DNA from: Sycon ciliatum
Lineage: Eukaryota; Porifera; Calcarea; Leucosolenida; Sycettidae
NCBI RefSeq assembly: GCF_964019385.1
Contig: NC_088643.1
Location: forward strand, 8,450,552 to 8,514,551
Reading direction: 5' to 3'
Length of the DNA: 64,000 nucleotides
Position numbers and translations under genes: made by a program. Below, piece by piece: positions 10,796 through 22,010 of the stretch. The notes beneath the pieces were generated by a model. The model worked only from the letters and a program-made list of their open reading frames with translations. It searched no databases and had not been told where the DNA came from. Position 1 is the first letter of the stretch. Each line of letters opens with the position of its first letter.

Positions 10796-11118
10796 CTTCC
10801 TGGGCTCCATAGTGGATATGTTAGTGGAATTTATCTCCACGACATACCACTGTAAAAGCAATCGGAATTTTTCAATGGACAACAGCTTCTCTTCACCAGG
10901 TCTACACAGATTTCTTTGTGATCACAGCACTCAACATTAAATAGATATGTTAGACGTGATGTGCAGATAGATAAAGATAAAGCCAACAAACCAACTCATT
11001 TGAATTTGTGACAGTCCCACATCATATAAAATATATGCGTATCATTTCATTTTGTCCATCATCATCTTCATCATGGACATCATGGCTGCATCTTTGCGCT
11101 GGTCTGCAGCATCTTTTT

Positions 11119-12163
11119 TTCTCATTTGCTTCGGCCTTTGCTGCGAGCTCTAGCTTTTTGCACTTCCTGCTTTGCCCTCAACTCCTCACGTTTGAAGTCA
11201 AGCTCGTCCTTCTTCAAATCCAAGTTCTTGCCCTGGATATCACGGTCACGGTCGTTTTTTTCCTTGAGGTAGTCGACGACTGGAGCCATGATGGCACTTG
11301 CTCCAGTCGGCCGACGCTTGGCTGCAGGCTCGTCTGCTGCTGCACTCTTTGTTGGTGCTGCTACTGTTGCTGCAGCTGCTGCTGCTGCGATGGTTGTTTC
11401 TGTGATGGTGGTGGTTGTTGCTGCTGTGTGGCCAGTGCAGGCTGCAGCAGTATCACTGCTACTAGTTGATGTGGACGCCGATGTTCCCTTGCCGCCCAAA
11501 GTGCGGCAGGCGCTGTCGCGAAGTTGGAGGGCTACGGCTCTTGACGTTACGGCAGCAGCGGCTTCACGCTCCTGAGGCATACTGCGCTCAGCATAGACCT
11601 GACTGAGCTCCGTCAACAGTTGGGTTTTTTCCGTGTTATCTTCGGCGGAACCAGATCTGAAATGCGAAAGAAGATGGATAAAATAGAACGAATTAAAAGT
11701 AATGGTTGCGTCACAGAATAATACAATTGGACATCACAGATAGAAGATGCCTGCACATTCTGCTTATCTTCATCACCAAGTACTGGGTAAAGATGAACAC
11801 AATTCCATATACAGTAAACGACATGCTCATCATGGTTGACACGTGGAAAATATATATAACGGGTTCTACTTATCATTGCGGTACTTACTGTCGTCTACGC
11901 CAGGCATCGCCTTTGGCATGGTGTTCTAGCATTTTCATCAGCCTATCTCGAACGCTCTTTTTCGTTAGCGACCCGAAGCGTGCAGCATCCTGTTTGGCTA
12001 GTTCATCCGCTACGTTATCCATAGCTGGAGAACCACGGACGAATGGATTGGGGTGTGCCATTACCTGGCGGAGCAAAATTAAATCCATCGTTAGGTCGAA
12101 TACAATTCGACATGGCGAATCTGGAAGCGAGGATTGAACAGTGGAGCTGGCAGAGGACTCCAT
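11119..12163 (-). CDS. Harbinger Myb/SANT-like protein (two exons)
   Basis: I place exon 1 at 12163-11889, donor GTAAGT, intron 11888-11657, acceptor TTTCAG, and exon 2 at 11656 to the stop just after 11122. Joining keeps the frame (CA|A codon) and gives about 269 residues. The N-terminal part has a trihelix/Myb-SANT-like block (residues about 22-88: LTMDLILLRQV...NPFVRG...DRLMKMLEHHAKGD) as in the second protein of Harbinger elements, which binds the subterminal DNA and escorts the transposase. The C-terminal exon is rich in Ala and Thr, with a charged helical tail (DRDIQGKNLDLKKDELDFKR) likely to form a coiled coil. The block is homologous to the 67-codon frame in the derivative element at 50735-50938. 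The start at 12163 is the first ATG of the frame. Confidence 0.8.
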
Positions 12164-12264
12164 GTTTGAGAGAGAAAAGAGAAAGCGTTGTAAGGACCAA
12201 GAAGCGAAAACACAAGCTGAACGAAGCTGACCTCTTCCAATCAGGGAGTCGGCAAATAAAGGAT

Positions 12265-12600
12265 GATCCACCTGATATGGGAGCTAACTGAGTGGGTAAT
12301 TGTGTACAGAAACCCCATCATAGAAGAACCAAATAAAGGACGTCAAATCCGCCTGATAAGTGATATGGCAGCTAAGTGAGTGGCAAAATGCCCATTTCTG
12401 GGTAATTGTGTACGGAACCCCCCTGTATACATGGTATAGAAGAACCAAAAAAAGGACGTCAAATCTGCCTGACATCGAAGCTACATGTACATGTACGAGT
12501 TGTTGAGGGGCAAAATGCCCAAAAAAAACCATATATAGAAGAACCTTTCGCGTCATGCGGTACTATATGACATGTGTTGCGTATACTCATACCGTTTTTG
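12265..12600. repeat. About 2.5 tandem copies of a ~125-bp MITE-like unit inside Harbinger
   Basis: Units share GACGTCAAATCYGCCTGA, a GGCAAAATGCCC block, a TGTGTACGGAACCCC block and ATAGAAGAACC in the same order. The same words form the body of the MITE at 13735-13875, so this is probably that MITE partly duplicated in tandem within the right arm of the Harbinger element. No gene is present. Confidence 0.65.
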
Positions 12601-12761
12601 ACGGCTCCCAGCTTCCAATCTCACGAAACTTCTTGCGAAAGTTCATTTCGCGTGCCAGGCAACTTTCGCGTCCAAAGTTGCGAAAGTTCGTGCGAAGTTT
12701 CGTAGTTCATGACGTATAACGAAAGTTCGTACGAATTTTCGTTGTGCAGAACCTCTCTAGT

Positions 12762-13731
12762 ATCTATAGTATAGTGGTCAGTGGGCGTGTTGTGTTTGTC
12801 TTCCGGCGTGTCATTAGGGGCCATCCGTAATTATTGATCTTTTTCACGAAGAGAAACAGTTTCGTTTATGGGTGGGTGGGTTGAGGAGATTTTTGTTTTG
12901 AAAATTATTGATGGCTGAAACATCAATCCATTCTAGCTGTCAAGTCGATGTATTTTTCGTTGAAGGGGGTGGGTGGGTGGGGGAGGGTCATAACTAAACT
13001 TTTTCGTTCCGTGAAAATTATCGATAATGTTGGATGGCCTCTTATGTCGTATCCAGGGTTCAATGCCACACTACATGTTGTATAGGCCCGCTCAGAACAA
13101 TATTAATAATTTAGAGTGGCCAGTGCTGTCTGATGATCTCTCAGTGCGTGAAACTTGGATGTTGCCGCAGAGACGGCCTCTCAGCTCCTCCTGTATATCC
13201 GTGTATACCACTTTGTACTCTGCTGCGTTGAGCACTCTTTCAAGCTGTCCCGACCGGCCCTGATTAGAGGGAACCGAATAATAGAACACACATAATGTTT
13301 GTATGATAAACGAGGTCTGACTGAATTCGAAATTCCAATCAGCAGTACCAGCTGGATCGACATTTCACGAATGTTTTATTGAGTAACGAACAGAAAGATG
13401 ATGAACCATGGATGCGTTGAGTACTATGTATGTTCTGTGTTTGTAGCACCCCTGATTTTGATTGATCACAGTGAACACACTGTAGACATTAACTTGTATG
13501 ACACCGTGTGCACGGTGTGTACGGATGTGTACGGGTGTGTATGCATGCATCTACGTGTGTGTGTGTGTGTAATGTACAGCCTGCGCCATCGCCGTGCCCC
13601 GTATTCAACTCTGGCATGCCGGCAGGTGTTGCACTTCCGAGGAACAGCTTCTGCGTCCTCCGCTTCCCGTATCCTGCCCTCACCTGCATGTCCATAGTTA
13701 TTGAACTGTCTCTGCATGCCGTGGATTATGG
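12762..13731. other. No recognised gene
   Basis: Two related GGGTGGGTGGG-rich stretches occur near 12870 and 12965, each followed by TTTTCG and AAAATTAT motifs, suggesting a partial duplication. There is a short TG-rich tract near 13550. No coding signal is convincing. Confidence 0.5.
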
Positions 13732-13734
13732 ATA

Positions 13735-13875
13735 AGAGGTTATGCGATAACGTCAAATCCGCCATACATAGGAGCCAGTTGGGGTGGCGAAATGCCCAAA
13801 GCGGGTACAGAAACCCCTTATATAGAAGAATTTGGGGTGGCAAACGTACTATATGACGTGTATCGCATAACCTCT
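13735..13875. mobile_element. Short Harbinger-type MITE with 3-bp target duplication
   Basis: Perfect 15-bp ends AGAGGTTATGCGATA lie between ATA at 13732-13734 and 13876-13878. Length is 141 bp. The AGAGGTT start resembles the complete Harbinger element 1 kb to the left, and the body matches the tandem units at 12265-12600. Confidence 0.75.
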
Positions 13876-13916
13876 ATACTGGTAAAGCCTCTTGCGCTGG
13901 CAAATGTGCATATCAT

Positions 13917-14176
13917 CAAGAGTACATGAACACCAGAGTGTGCAGCTTGGATGAGTTGCTGTCACGGCGGAATTTCGTGATCACATCATTTTGTGGCGTG
14001 TACAAGCAGGATTCAAGCAGGCCTCTTTCTGCACAACTGAAGCTCAGTTGTACGCACTACGCCACTTCTCGCCTCAGATCTGCAACAAATATGGTGTAAT
14101 CACGGAATTCCGCCGTGACAGACACCCATAGTAGAAAATTCCCTAAGCTGCACATTCTGGGTTTCATGTACTCTTG
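13917..14176. mobile_element. Foldback MITE with 7-bp target duplication ATATCAT (copy B)
   Basis: Ends CAAGAGTACATGAACACCAG and the approximate complement are flanked by ATATCAT at 13910-13916 and 14177-14183. A second inner inverted repeat (GTCACGGCGGAATT with its complement) lies inside. Length is 260 bp. Termini and target site match the element at 5317-5598. Confidence 0.75.
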
Positions 14177-14183
14177 ATATCAT

Positions 14184-16647
14184 TAAAAAAATCTCACGTC
14201 TGGGTTCTGTAGTTTACTAGGTATATTGGTACGAGTAAGGGTGTACTGCTAGCGTTCAGCTTGCGCTGTGTCCATATTGCATTCGTGTAGATCCCAGTCG
14301 GCCGCTTGAACTTGTTATTTTCTTAATATTTTCAGTATTTGTTGATCCGTAAGTTGCTGGTGTCGCCTCCAGCAATGGTGTCACTGTGCTATTCCGCATC
14401 ACCAGGAAACATCATCTTAGGTTCACACGCCATTGTAACTTAGTTGCAGACAGCCTTTCACAAGCAGTTACAGATCACGTTCTACCACTGTCTGTCACAT
14501 AAGGGTTAGGAGACATAAAGTAACACTGGACTTGACTTTCTTTCGATACCAAAACAAAATAAGGTTAGCAAAAGGAATCGATTTCCAAATATCTGGTATA
14601 GAACGATTGCGTAGTGTATACCATTCACTGTCAGGAACATTGTGCAAAGTCATGCGTGACTGGTATACACACTGCAGAGTATCACTGACTGCGGTGCCTT
14701 GACTCGATTCGTTTAGCTTCATCTACGCCGATGACACTGGCGCTATTCTGCCGCCGTCCGATCACAGCCGCAGCGTACGCGCCTGCTACCTGCTGGAGGG
14801 TCTGATCGAGCTGCGCTCCCTTCCCGACCACTGGCAGTGAGTCGCCAGACACAGCTGCGTTCCTGATGGGACCACGACGACACTAAACGACCAAGACTAC
14901 CTGCCCGCTTCTACTTACAGTTGAACTGGTGAGGGGACGTACGTGGGCATACTCCGAGGAAGGGCAGACGAGTAGAAGACCACACTGGAAGACTCCCCTT
15001 GAGATCCTACCGAGCAGACTGCAGACCGCGCCACAGCACTACCTACACAGTTGGACAGTCATGATACCGCGCAGGATCCTCGATGGCCAATGAGCTAAGA
15101 CAATGCACATTGCCCACGTTGCCCGCGGCGAAGGCAAACAATCCAGGCCGCGACGCAGAAGACATCATGTGCGTGGCTGTTTCTCCTTTCGAGTTCTGTG
15201 TAGCCAACGCTGATTGTGGAGAGAGAGAGAAAAAGAAAGAGGTCCCCAGTGCAGCATCTTGGCTGCTGGAGAAAGTTCCGCTTCTTGTACTCTCCGGCGA
15301 GTCACTGCATTCATTCGCTTTGCGGCCCTTCGTATTTGCAGACTGCATGCAGGCCGCCATGTGGCCTCTATATCTCACCCGTGGAATGAGACCCGCAGTT
15401 ACCTTATGTAGGGCATTAGCACCCAAGATGTACGCTCAGTTGGATGCTTCACATTACGGGAATGTGTGTGCACGCATACCAGTATTATAGACGATCTATC
15501 GTCAACCCTTTCGGGGTTTCCGAAGCCAAGTTAGCAGATCATGATTCCATCATTGTTTGGTGGCATTTTGGCCATCGTTGCCATACCACCTTCCTTCCAG
15601 TGTGCTCAGGTATTTTAAGCTTTTTTTAGACTGAACTTGAACCTCCACAGTACAACGGCAAAGCAGGCAGCTCTAAATTAATTTTTGATTTTTTTTATCT
15701 GCACCGGTACTTGTAGATGAACTTCACTTTCGAAATTCACTTTGGTGACCTGCTCAATCCACCCTGCAACCTGTTAAAAATAGAACAGCTTTTCCTGTAC
15801 ACTGCACGCTGCTTGGCCCACGTGTAGCCACGCATCGTCATACAAGTAGCCGTCTCTTGCGAGAGTATCTAGCCCGGCCCGTGGGTTATGTTGCTGAAGT
15901 GCTTGCTTGCCTTTTTCAACTACTGTACCCTTATTCCCGCAGGCAGTTTTTTTTACCACAGAGCACACGTTCAGCGCTCAGCATCAGGTGCTGTTTCTTC
16001 CACGCATCATTTGTTTGCTTTTATTTTGCTGAGACACGTTGTAATCTTTGTCTAGACGTCCTCCTCCCCCACGCGTGCATGCACACGCACACGCACGCAC
16101 ACACGCACGCATGCACCCATTGTGACGATTGTAATACTTCGCAGTAGCAGTGCCAGTGCTCTTTCCATGAATGCTCATGATAATTATGTTCTGACAAACA
16201 TGGTGTTCTACATGATGGTACATGCACTCCTCTGAAAACACTCCACTTTATTGTCACACAAAGCTTGTCATAGATGATGCGAGGTGTATTGCATACTACA
16301 TTGTAGTTTTATCCCCGTTTTTCATGGAAGCACTCCAACGCTGCAATTCACACATAACTCATCGTCATCACCCGTACCATATTTGGTCTCTATGTCTCTA
16401 TGGTCTCTATGTTACAAACGTCTCCATCGTCATTTGGTTTTTTTGGCATGGTTGTCCTCATAGTGAAACATTAACCCCCTTGTATCATTTCCGGTAAGCC
16501 ATGTTGCACTTCGAAGTTGAGCGGGTATACTCTGAGTTAGCGTATTTAATGACTATGACGCACACCTCCTATGACTTGACAGTCAGATAGAATGCCATGC
16601 AGGCTGGCGAACACATACAGATATCATTGGCGCCAGGTTTGGCAATT
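14184..16647. other. No recognised gene; two weak coding-like segments
   Basis: At 14717-14842 a GC-rich plus-strand frame reads YADDTGAILPPS...LEGLIELRSLPDHWQ and ends at TGA. It is preceded by TTTAG and looks exon-like, but I cannot assign it. At 15083-15493 a 135-codon plus-strand frame from ATG (MANELRQCTLPTLPAAKANN) is open but has no motif and is nearly matched by an open frame on the other strand. A CA-rich low-complexity tract lies at 16078-16116. Confidence 0.3.
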
Positions 16648-17211
16648 TCATATTCCACGAAATCCACACGTGAGACTTCCTAAAGTGAGATCAATATTGG
16701 TTTGCTCTGGCCAAACCCATTGCGCAATGACGTGATTTGTACCATAAACACCCTTCACAACCACCTGGGCATGGCCGTCTGGGGTGTTGACCAGTGCATC
16801 CCTGATCCCAGCGTAGTCACAAGCATTTCTCATACATTCCATATTTGGCAATGCACCACAGCACATGACATTGTACTTCTTTTTCATGTACAGATCATTA
16901 CTGTGTGCAGTGTCATTCGGCACCTGATCTGTACAACACGGCATTGCCCTTGCAAAGTTAGCTGTATTCGCGGCCGCATAACTACACATGGGGAACACAT
17001 CAAGTAACGACTTTCGCATCGCCATGCCACAACTACGCCCACTGATGAAGTTAAGTGGCGAATGCACACCTCCCAAGTGAGTCAAGGGAGAGGGAGTAAT
17101 TCTCTCAACCAAATGCGTGTGTAGCATTAACCCAATACATGTAACCCAATTGACCACACCTTTGTTACCATCCCTAGTGCTTTGCAAATAAGACAAACAG
17201 CCATGGTACAC
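16648..17211 (-). CDS. Unrecognised 187-codon open frame
   Basis: The longest open stretch between the Harbinger region and TRIM-NHL on this strand. It contains nine cysteines spread through the second half (for example MPCCTDQVPN and VMCCGALPNMEC). No domain is recognised, the start is uncertain and no splice structure is evident. It could be an exon, a decayed transposon gene or chance. Confidence 0.22.
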   Translation of the reverse strand: MYHGCLSYLQSTRDGNKGVVNWVTCIGLMLHTHLVERITPSPLTHLGGVHSPLNFISGRSCGMAMRKSLLDVFPMCSYAAANTANFARAMPCCTDQVPNDTAHSNDLYMKKKYNVMCCGALPNMECMRNACDYAGIRDALVNTPDGHAQVVVKGVYGTNHVIAQWVWPEQTNIDLTLGSLTCGFRGI

Positions 17212-17706
17212 ATCAAGTCGATTTTAAACAGTATTCACCTTCATTGATAACAGTTAGGTCAGTCAAGCATTAATTGTAATCATGATTTCAGCTACAGTGT
17301 TTCCAATGTGAATCCTTTGGGAATGCGTTATTAGAGTTTGACAAAGTATTCAAAAAAACCGGATCGCAAAGGTTGGCGCAATCAAAGGCAAAGGACACAA
17401 ATCAACGCGACTACATTGCTCCTACTGATCGGGGTTGCTTTTGCTCAGCCCACTCAAGGTAGAAGAAAACTACAATATCCTTCAAAGCAATATATGCCAC
17501 TCAAGGAGGACCTATCTCACCTAGCGTTAATGTTGTCATTTCCTCTAGTCTAGTATGCCATGGACACCAACCAACTGCAAGGAGGAGAAACATGTGCCAC
17601 AACATAAAACTTTCATACCATCCTACACGCACGCATAGTTCCATTCTCGCTGGGAGATGCCGAATACGGAAGCTTTGCCATGGCAGCTGTGAACAAACCG
17701 GCTTTC

Positions 17707-20310
17707 CTAGAAGAGGCGGATGCGGTGCGCTTCTCTCTCCACCACCCAGATGCGGCCGTACTTGTCGGGAGCGATTCCGACCGGGCCGTTGAGGCGCTGA
17801 GCCACGTCTCCGTCAGCGGGTAGTTTGCTGGTGACGTGTCCGTCGTGGAAGACGAGCAACTGGTTAGTGGTGTGATCGCTGACCAGGATACGCGATGTCT
17901 TACTATCGCACCATATTCCCCAGGGCCGCTTCAGTAGCGGCTCGTCACCGCCCGCAGAGCCGTCCGGGCTCGGTGCCAGGCGGCTGGCCAGCAGCTCCAG
18001 AACCTTGCCGGCGGAGTCTAGAACGCTGACCCTGTAGTAGCCAAAGTCGGCGACGTAGTACTTATCCGCCGTCAGTGCAGCATAGATACCCAGCGGACCC
18101 TTGGGATTGACTGGCTGAGGCGACTCGGCCCTCGCCTCCAGGTTCATCTGGCACCGGTAACCGATGCAGGTCAGGTAGACGCCGTCGGGAGAGAAGACCA
18201 GGATGCTGCGCTCAACGTAGTCGGTTGCCAGTATGCGCCCCGCGTTGTCCACCACCAGACCGTAGCATTCCAGCGGCCGTGCACCGCGATGGCTGCCGCC
18301 GCCGCTCTCCAGGGGATTGCTGCGGTTGCGGCGCTGACGATTGTCCGGTGGGTGCAGCACCTTGATCAGCGTGTCATTGTCGAATAGCAACAGACACTTG
18401 TGATTGTAGTCGGCCACAACCAGTCTGCCATCTCGAGTGGCGGCGACCGCCGTGGGCTTCATGGACTTGCCGTCCTCCGCCGTGAACTTGATGCTTTGTA
18501 TGAACGTGCCATCCTCGCTCAGTTCCTGCACGCGATGGTTGCCCGTGTCGGCCACGAAGATGTGGTTGTTGTGATGGGACACGGTGATATCGTACGGGTC
18601 CTTGAACTGGTGGTCACCGTTGCCGCGGCTGCCGATGATGCGAAGGGTTTTCCCCACGCCTGTGATGTCGATGGTTGTCGGACTGCCACGGATGTGAGCG
18701 CCGTTGCACTCGACACTCAGTATGGCGCGGCATTGCTGTTCGATATTGATGTTGATGACGCGTGCACCGTTCTCTAGTTCCTCGATCGGAAGCGAAGTTC
18801 TCTCCTTGTCTTCGGCGGCAGAACTGTTCAGTGACAAGTACGCCTTGATCTCGGGAACGTCCTCGGTGCACTGGCAAGCAGCCGCAGTGCCAGCTGTCAT
18901 TGCTGCCGGCTCAGTGTCCACAATGTGCATTGTCGTCGTCCAGGCAGTGTGGGAGACGTCCGGGGCTTTTAGGATGTAGCGTCGCGCCAGCGGCCTCGAC
19001 GGGCTGTGCTGACGCACTGTCAGCGTACCACTTTCGCTCAGCAGGTCGGCGGCAGAAATCTTCGAGGCGCCGAACGTCAGCTCTACGTGCTTCTCTCCCG
19101 ACGCCGGTGGTAGCGATGCACCTGTTTCCTTCAATACCTCTTCTATTCTACGCTGACATGACTGCAGTTGATCCAAGAGCATCAGCCGATCCCATGCAGT
19201 GCTGTTGCGGTTTGCTTTCTGTACTTCGTTGGAGACTGCAACGAGTTCTTCGCCCAAGGCAGCCTGCTCCGCCAGTACCCTGACATCATCGCGGTATCCA
19301 TGCATCCTGGCCTCCTTGGCGTGAACAACAGCTTGCTCCATCGCTCGCCGTTTCTGCCGCAGGGTTTCCACCAGCGAGTCAATGTACCACAGCTCATGCT
19401 GCTTGATGCGCCTGGCGTCGCTCTCCAGTACCTGCATGCACGTCTTTATACCTGCTGTGTGTTCAGGTATTGCGGGGAGTAGCGCTGCCAACTTCTCGTG
19501 ACAACTCACTAGCTGGTTTTGCAGGCGCTCGGCGTGTTCCTCAACACGTACAAACTCGTGCATGCGATGATCAAAGAGTGCGCAGTCGCGGCATATCATA
19601 GCGCTGCACGTGTCGCAGTGGAACTCCTGCGGTTCGGCGGGATGCCGCGCACAGTTGGGCGGTCGGACGCGCAGTGCCCGCTGCTCGGCGGGACTGAGGC
19701 GGCCGATCGGCACCACCACGTGAGAGCGCGAGGCCAGCTGCTTGCGGTGTACGGTGGAGCAGAGACGGCACAGGCGCATGTTGCACTGCTGGCACACGTC
19801 AGTGACTTGCTTGTCGTCGCCGCAGTTACCGCAATCCGTCGCCGTCAACGAGCTGTGCCGCACGTGACCGGGGGGAGATGCAACGCCGGACAGCGACATC
19901 TGTCTGGAGGGAGTCTCGCCGGACGCGGTCAATTCCGACGTGTCGTTCTCCGCTTCCTGTGAGTCGCTACGGCACAGCGCGTCGAGCATGTTCTTCACCA
20001 TGAAGTTATCGGGCAGGTTCCTCGGGTCCGAGCTGGGTATTAGGCTACGCTGGCGGCAAGCTGGACACGTGACCATGATGCCATCGGTATTGCTGCTACC
20101 GCTGTTGTCGGAGCGCTCCAGCTGCCGACGCTCCATGTCCACCATCGACTGGATGCACTTGCGGCAGAGAGCGTGCAGGCAGGCCAGCGACTTTGGGTCG
20201 TTGTACTGATCCAGGCACACCGGGCACACCAGCAGGTCTTCCAGGGACTTGAGTTTGCGCTGCAAGGCAGCCATGGCAACCGGCGGCGAGTCACCGCGCC
20301 CTTCGTCCAT
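17707..20310 (-). CDS. TRIM-NHL protein (TRIM2/TRIM3/TRIM71 type)
   Basis: 867 residues from the ATG at 20310, uninterrupted by introns. Domains in order: RING finger at residues 29-85 (C29, C32, C44, H46, C49, C52, C82, C85); B-box 1 at about 160-197 (C160, C163, C173, C176, C181, C184, H188, H197); B-box 2 at about 220-251 (C220, H223, C232, C235, C240, C243, H248, H251); coiled coil at about 255-395; a filamin-like segment ending NGAHIRGSPTTIDITG at about 535-552; and NHL beta-propeller repeats from about 556 to the C-terminus (GDHQFKDPYDITV, FVADTGNHRVQ, VADFGYYRVSV, LVSDHTTNQLLVF). Family members are E3 ubiquitin ligases whose NHL propeller often binds RNA or protein. Just upstream on the coding strand a TTTCATCCCAG acceptor precedes the ATG by 12 bases, so a 5'UTR intron is likely and a GTG further up is not the start. 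The whole zinc-ligand set is present, so it is probably functional. The exact orthologue cannot be chosen. Confidence 0.93.
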   Translation of the reverse strand: MDEGRGDSPPVAMAALQRKLKSLEDLLVCPVCLDQYNDPKSLACLHALCRKCIQSMVDMERRQLERSDNSGSSNTDGIMVTCPACRQRSLIPSSDPRNLPDNFMVKNMLDALCRSDSQEAENDTSELTASGETPSRQMSLSGVASPPGHVRHSSLTATDCGNCGDDKQVTDVCQQCNMRLCRLCSTVHRKQLASRSHVVVPIGRLSPAEQRALRVRPPNCARHPAEPQEFHCDTCSAMICRDCALFDHRMHEFVRVEEHAERLQNQLVSCHEKLAALLPAIPEHTAGIKTCMQVLESDARRIKQHELWYIDSLVETLRQKRRAMEQAVVHAKEARMHGYRDDVRVLAEQAALGEELVAVSNEVQKANRNSTAWDRLMLLDQLQSCQRRIEEVLKETGASLPPASGEKHVELTFGASKISAADLLSESGTLTVRQHSPSRPLARRYILKAPDVSHTAWTTTMHIVDTEPAAMTAGTAAACQCTEDVPEIKAYLSLNSSAAEDKERTSLPIEELENGARVININIEQQCRAILSVECNGAHIRGSPTTIDITGVGKTLRIIGSRGNGDHQFKDPYDITVSHHNNHIFVADTGNHRVQELSEDGTFIQSIKFTAEDGKSMKPTAVAATRDGRLVVADYNHKCLLLFDNDTLIKVLHPPDNRQRRNRSNPLESGGGSHRGARPLECYGLVVDNAGRILATDYVERSILVFSPDGVYLTCIGYRCQMNLEARAESPQPVNPKGPLGIYAALTADKYYVADFGYYRVSVLDSAGKVLELLASRLAPSPDGSAGGDEPLLKRPWGIWCDSKTSRILVSDHTTNQLLVFHDGHVTSKLPADGDVAQRLNGPVGIAPDKYGRIWVVEREAHRIRLF

Positions 20311-20339
20311 ACTCACGCCAGCCTGGGATGAAACCACAG

Positions 20340-20604
20340 CAAAAGCAAAGCAAACTATTCAAAGCCAACGCACACAGGGAAGTCACATACACGTATAAAT
20401 TGTAGCACCCGAAATTTTCCAGTGCACATGTCATCAGTTTGGACCTGGGTGGTGCTGGTAGAGTGGTGCCCTCTAGACTGGGCTGTTACCGATCCATGTT
20501 TTTCAGGTTAGGCAAGGGATAAAATATCACATGAAGCGATTTCGAATATCTGGGTTCAGCCATTTGACTGTAAAGTCACTTGCACGATGCCACTTGCTTA
20601 GACG

Positions 20605-20670
<66 letters not shown>

Positions 20671-21184
20671 CCCCCCCCCCACACACACACACACTTGGAC
20701 TTTGAAGTGACCTGCTAAGTATGGGCAATACAGACACACCCAATATGTTACAAGAGCCAGACTAGCTGATGTTGGATTGGTTACTGATTCAGTCGGATTG
20801 CAACAACAGTATCAAAGCGAACACTGAGAACTACGTAGGCTCATTTCAACCATAAACACAGTGCGCCTGACCAGCACAGCACTTGTAGCACCTACTACTC
20901 CTTTGTTGTCTTTGCATTATTTGTATTTGTCTCTTTCATTACCCCCATTACTTTGTAGGGATGTGCATATAGTAAAAAAATAAAGTAAAATAAAAAATAA
21001 AAAAAAACACTGGTGTGGAGCGCGAACTGAAAAGAAATCCGGGCTAACCGAGCCAAACAACCCCAGTGTACATGTACATGTACATGGCCAGGAAAAGTGA
21101 AATACTGGTCCTTCTTTCGGCCAAGTATGTGACGACTTGAAGAGAATTCTCATTGAATATTGAAATACTCCATATTGTTATGAT
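20340..21184. repeat. Upstream region of TRIM-NHL with (CA)n microsatellite
   Basis: A CA repeat runs from about 20608 to 20694 with a C-tract inside (20671-20680). The remainder is AT-rich with no recognised exon; the TRIM-NHL promoter and 5' exon are expected here but cannot be located. Overlapping ACATGT words occur near 21069-21084. Confidence 0.6.
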
Positions 21185-21281
21185 GATCGAAACAGCCAGA
21201 TCATAATAATGATCTGAGCCAGATCATAGTGGAGGCAGATCATTATTTTTATGATCATTTCATGATCCGGCTGTTTCGATC
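21185..21281. repeat. Small foldback element
   Basis: GATCGAAACAGCCAGATCAT at the left and the near complement at the right enclose several ATGATC/GATCAT words. The 97-bp segment would form an imperfect hairpin and is probably a miniature inverted-repeat element. Target duplication is unclear. Confidence 0.55.
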
Positions 21282-21881
21282 TGGATTGAACAGCATTGCT
21301 AGCCCACGGTGACCAGGCAGTTGGCATCCGCAGGTGGGTACGTGTAGTTCCAGTCCAATGCTGAGCAGTGTTACCAAGTACTCTACTGTCCTTGCATACT
21401 GACCAGTGTCTTGTTTGTGGAATTTATCAGCTTGGTGGTTTGCGTAATCATTTGGTACTTTGCAGTTGCAACTGATATTGTATTTCCAACTCAACTCAAC
21501 AATAGATCAGGCTAGGAATAGGCTTAGTTCTATTGCTCTTTGCACTGTAATGCGCATATCCGGGCGGGGGCTTGCAGCAAATGGAAAATGCTTCAACCAA
21601 AACTTACTTGTCAACATTGGCTGTGTATCCTGCTTGTTACCACACACTTCAGTTTTTTGGACAGAGAAAGACCCATTAGCCGAACCCCTCTTGTACTTGA
21701 GCCTTATAGGAAGCCGGGTGACGGCGGACAGCACTATCCTGGGTGGGCCAACTCGACTCGTTTACAGTGCACTTCTATTGTCTGCGTTGGAAAGCGAGAT
21801 TCAGACCAGAGGGCTGCGTCCCACCAGTCTGTGTTACATGTGAGTATGGAAGAGAATGTTGAACGGTCCCGTCTGGAATGA

Positions 21882-22010
21882 CAGCTATACCATAGCTCCA
21901 TGGTTAGAGCATCGCTGGCTTCAAGCAAAGGTCCCTGGTTGGAGTCCTGGTGGTGACAGTCGATTTTTTCTCCAGACTTTTCCCTTTTCCATTCCCTCAA
22001 CTAATGAATA
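21882..22010 (+). mobile_element. tRNA-derived SINE (or tRNA-like repeat)
   Basis: An A-box-like TAGCTCCATGGTTAGAGCAT and, about 30 bp on, a B-box-like GGTTGGAGTCC are spaced as in a tRNA, but the cloverleaf is not complete. A pyrimidine-rich tail (TTTTCTCC...TTTTCCATTCCC) follows. The arrangement fits a Pol III SINE head. A similar arrangement in the other orientation lies near 26480-26612. Confidence 0.6.

Larger units (their letters stand above)
8943..12758. mobile_element. PIF/Harbinger DNA transposon, complete
   Basis: Terminal inverted repeats start AGAGAGGTTCTGCA and continue with GAAAATTCGTAC in both ends (8943 onward, and the complement ending at 12758). They are flanked by the 3-bp direct repeat AGT (8940-8942, 12759-12761); three-base duplications are the rule in PIF/Harbinger. 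Several CGAA-rich words recur inside both ends and could be transposase binding sites. The 3816-bp element carries both genes expected of the superfamily: a DDE transposase on plus and a Myb/SANT-like partner on minus, in convergent orientation. Both frames are open with the predicted intron, so the element looks potentially autonomous. A TA-flanked MITE has inserted upstream of the transposase (9194-9555). Confidence 0.9.

Noticed and set aside
14717-14842. Reverse transcriptase fragment based on YADD
   Set aside because: No flanking RT motifs and the residues around YADD do not fit; four residues are not evidence.
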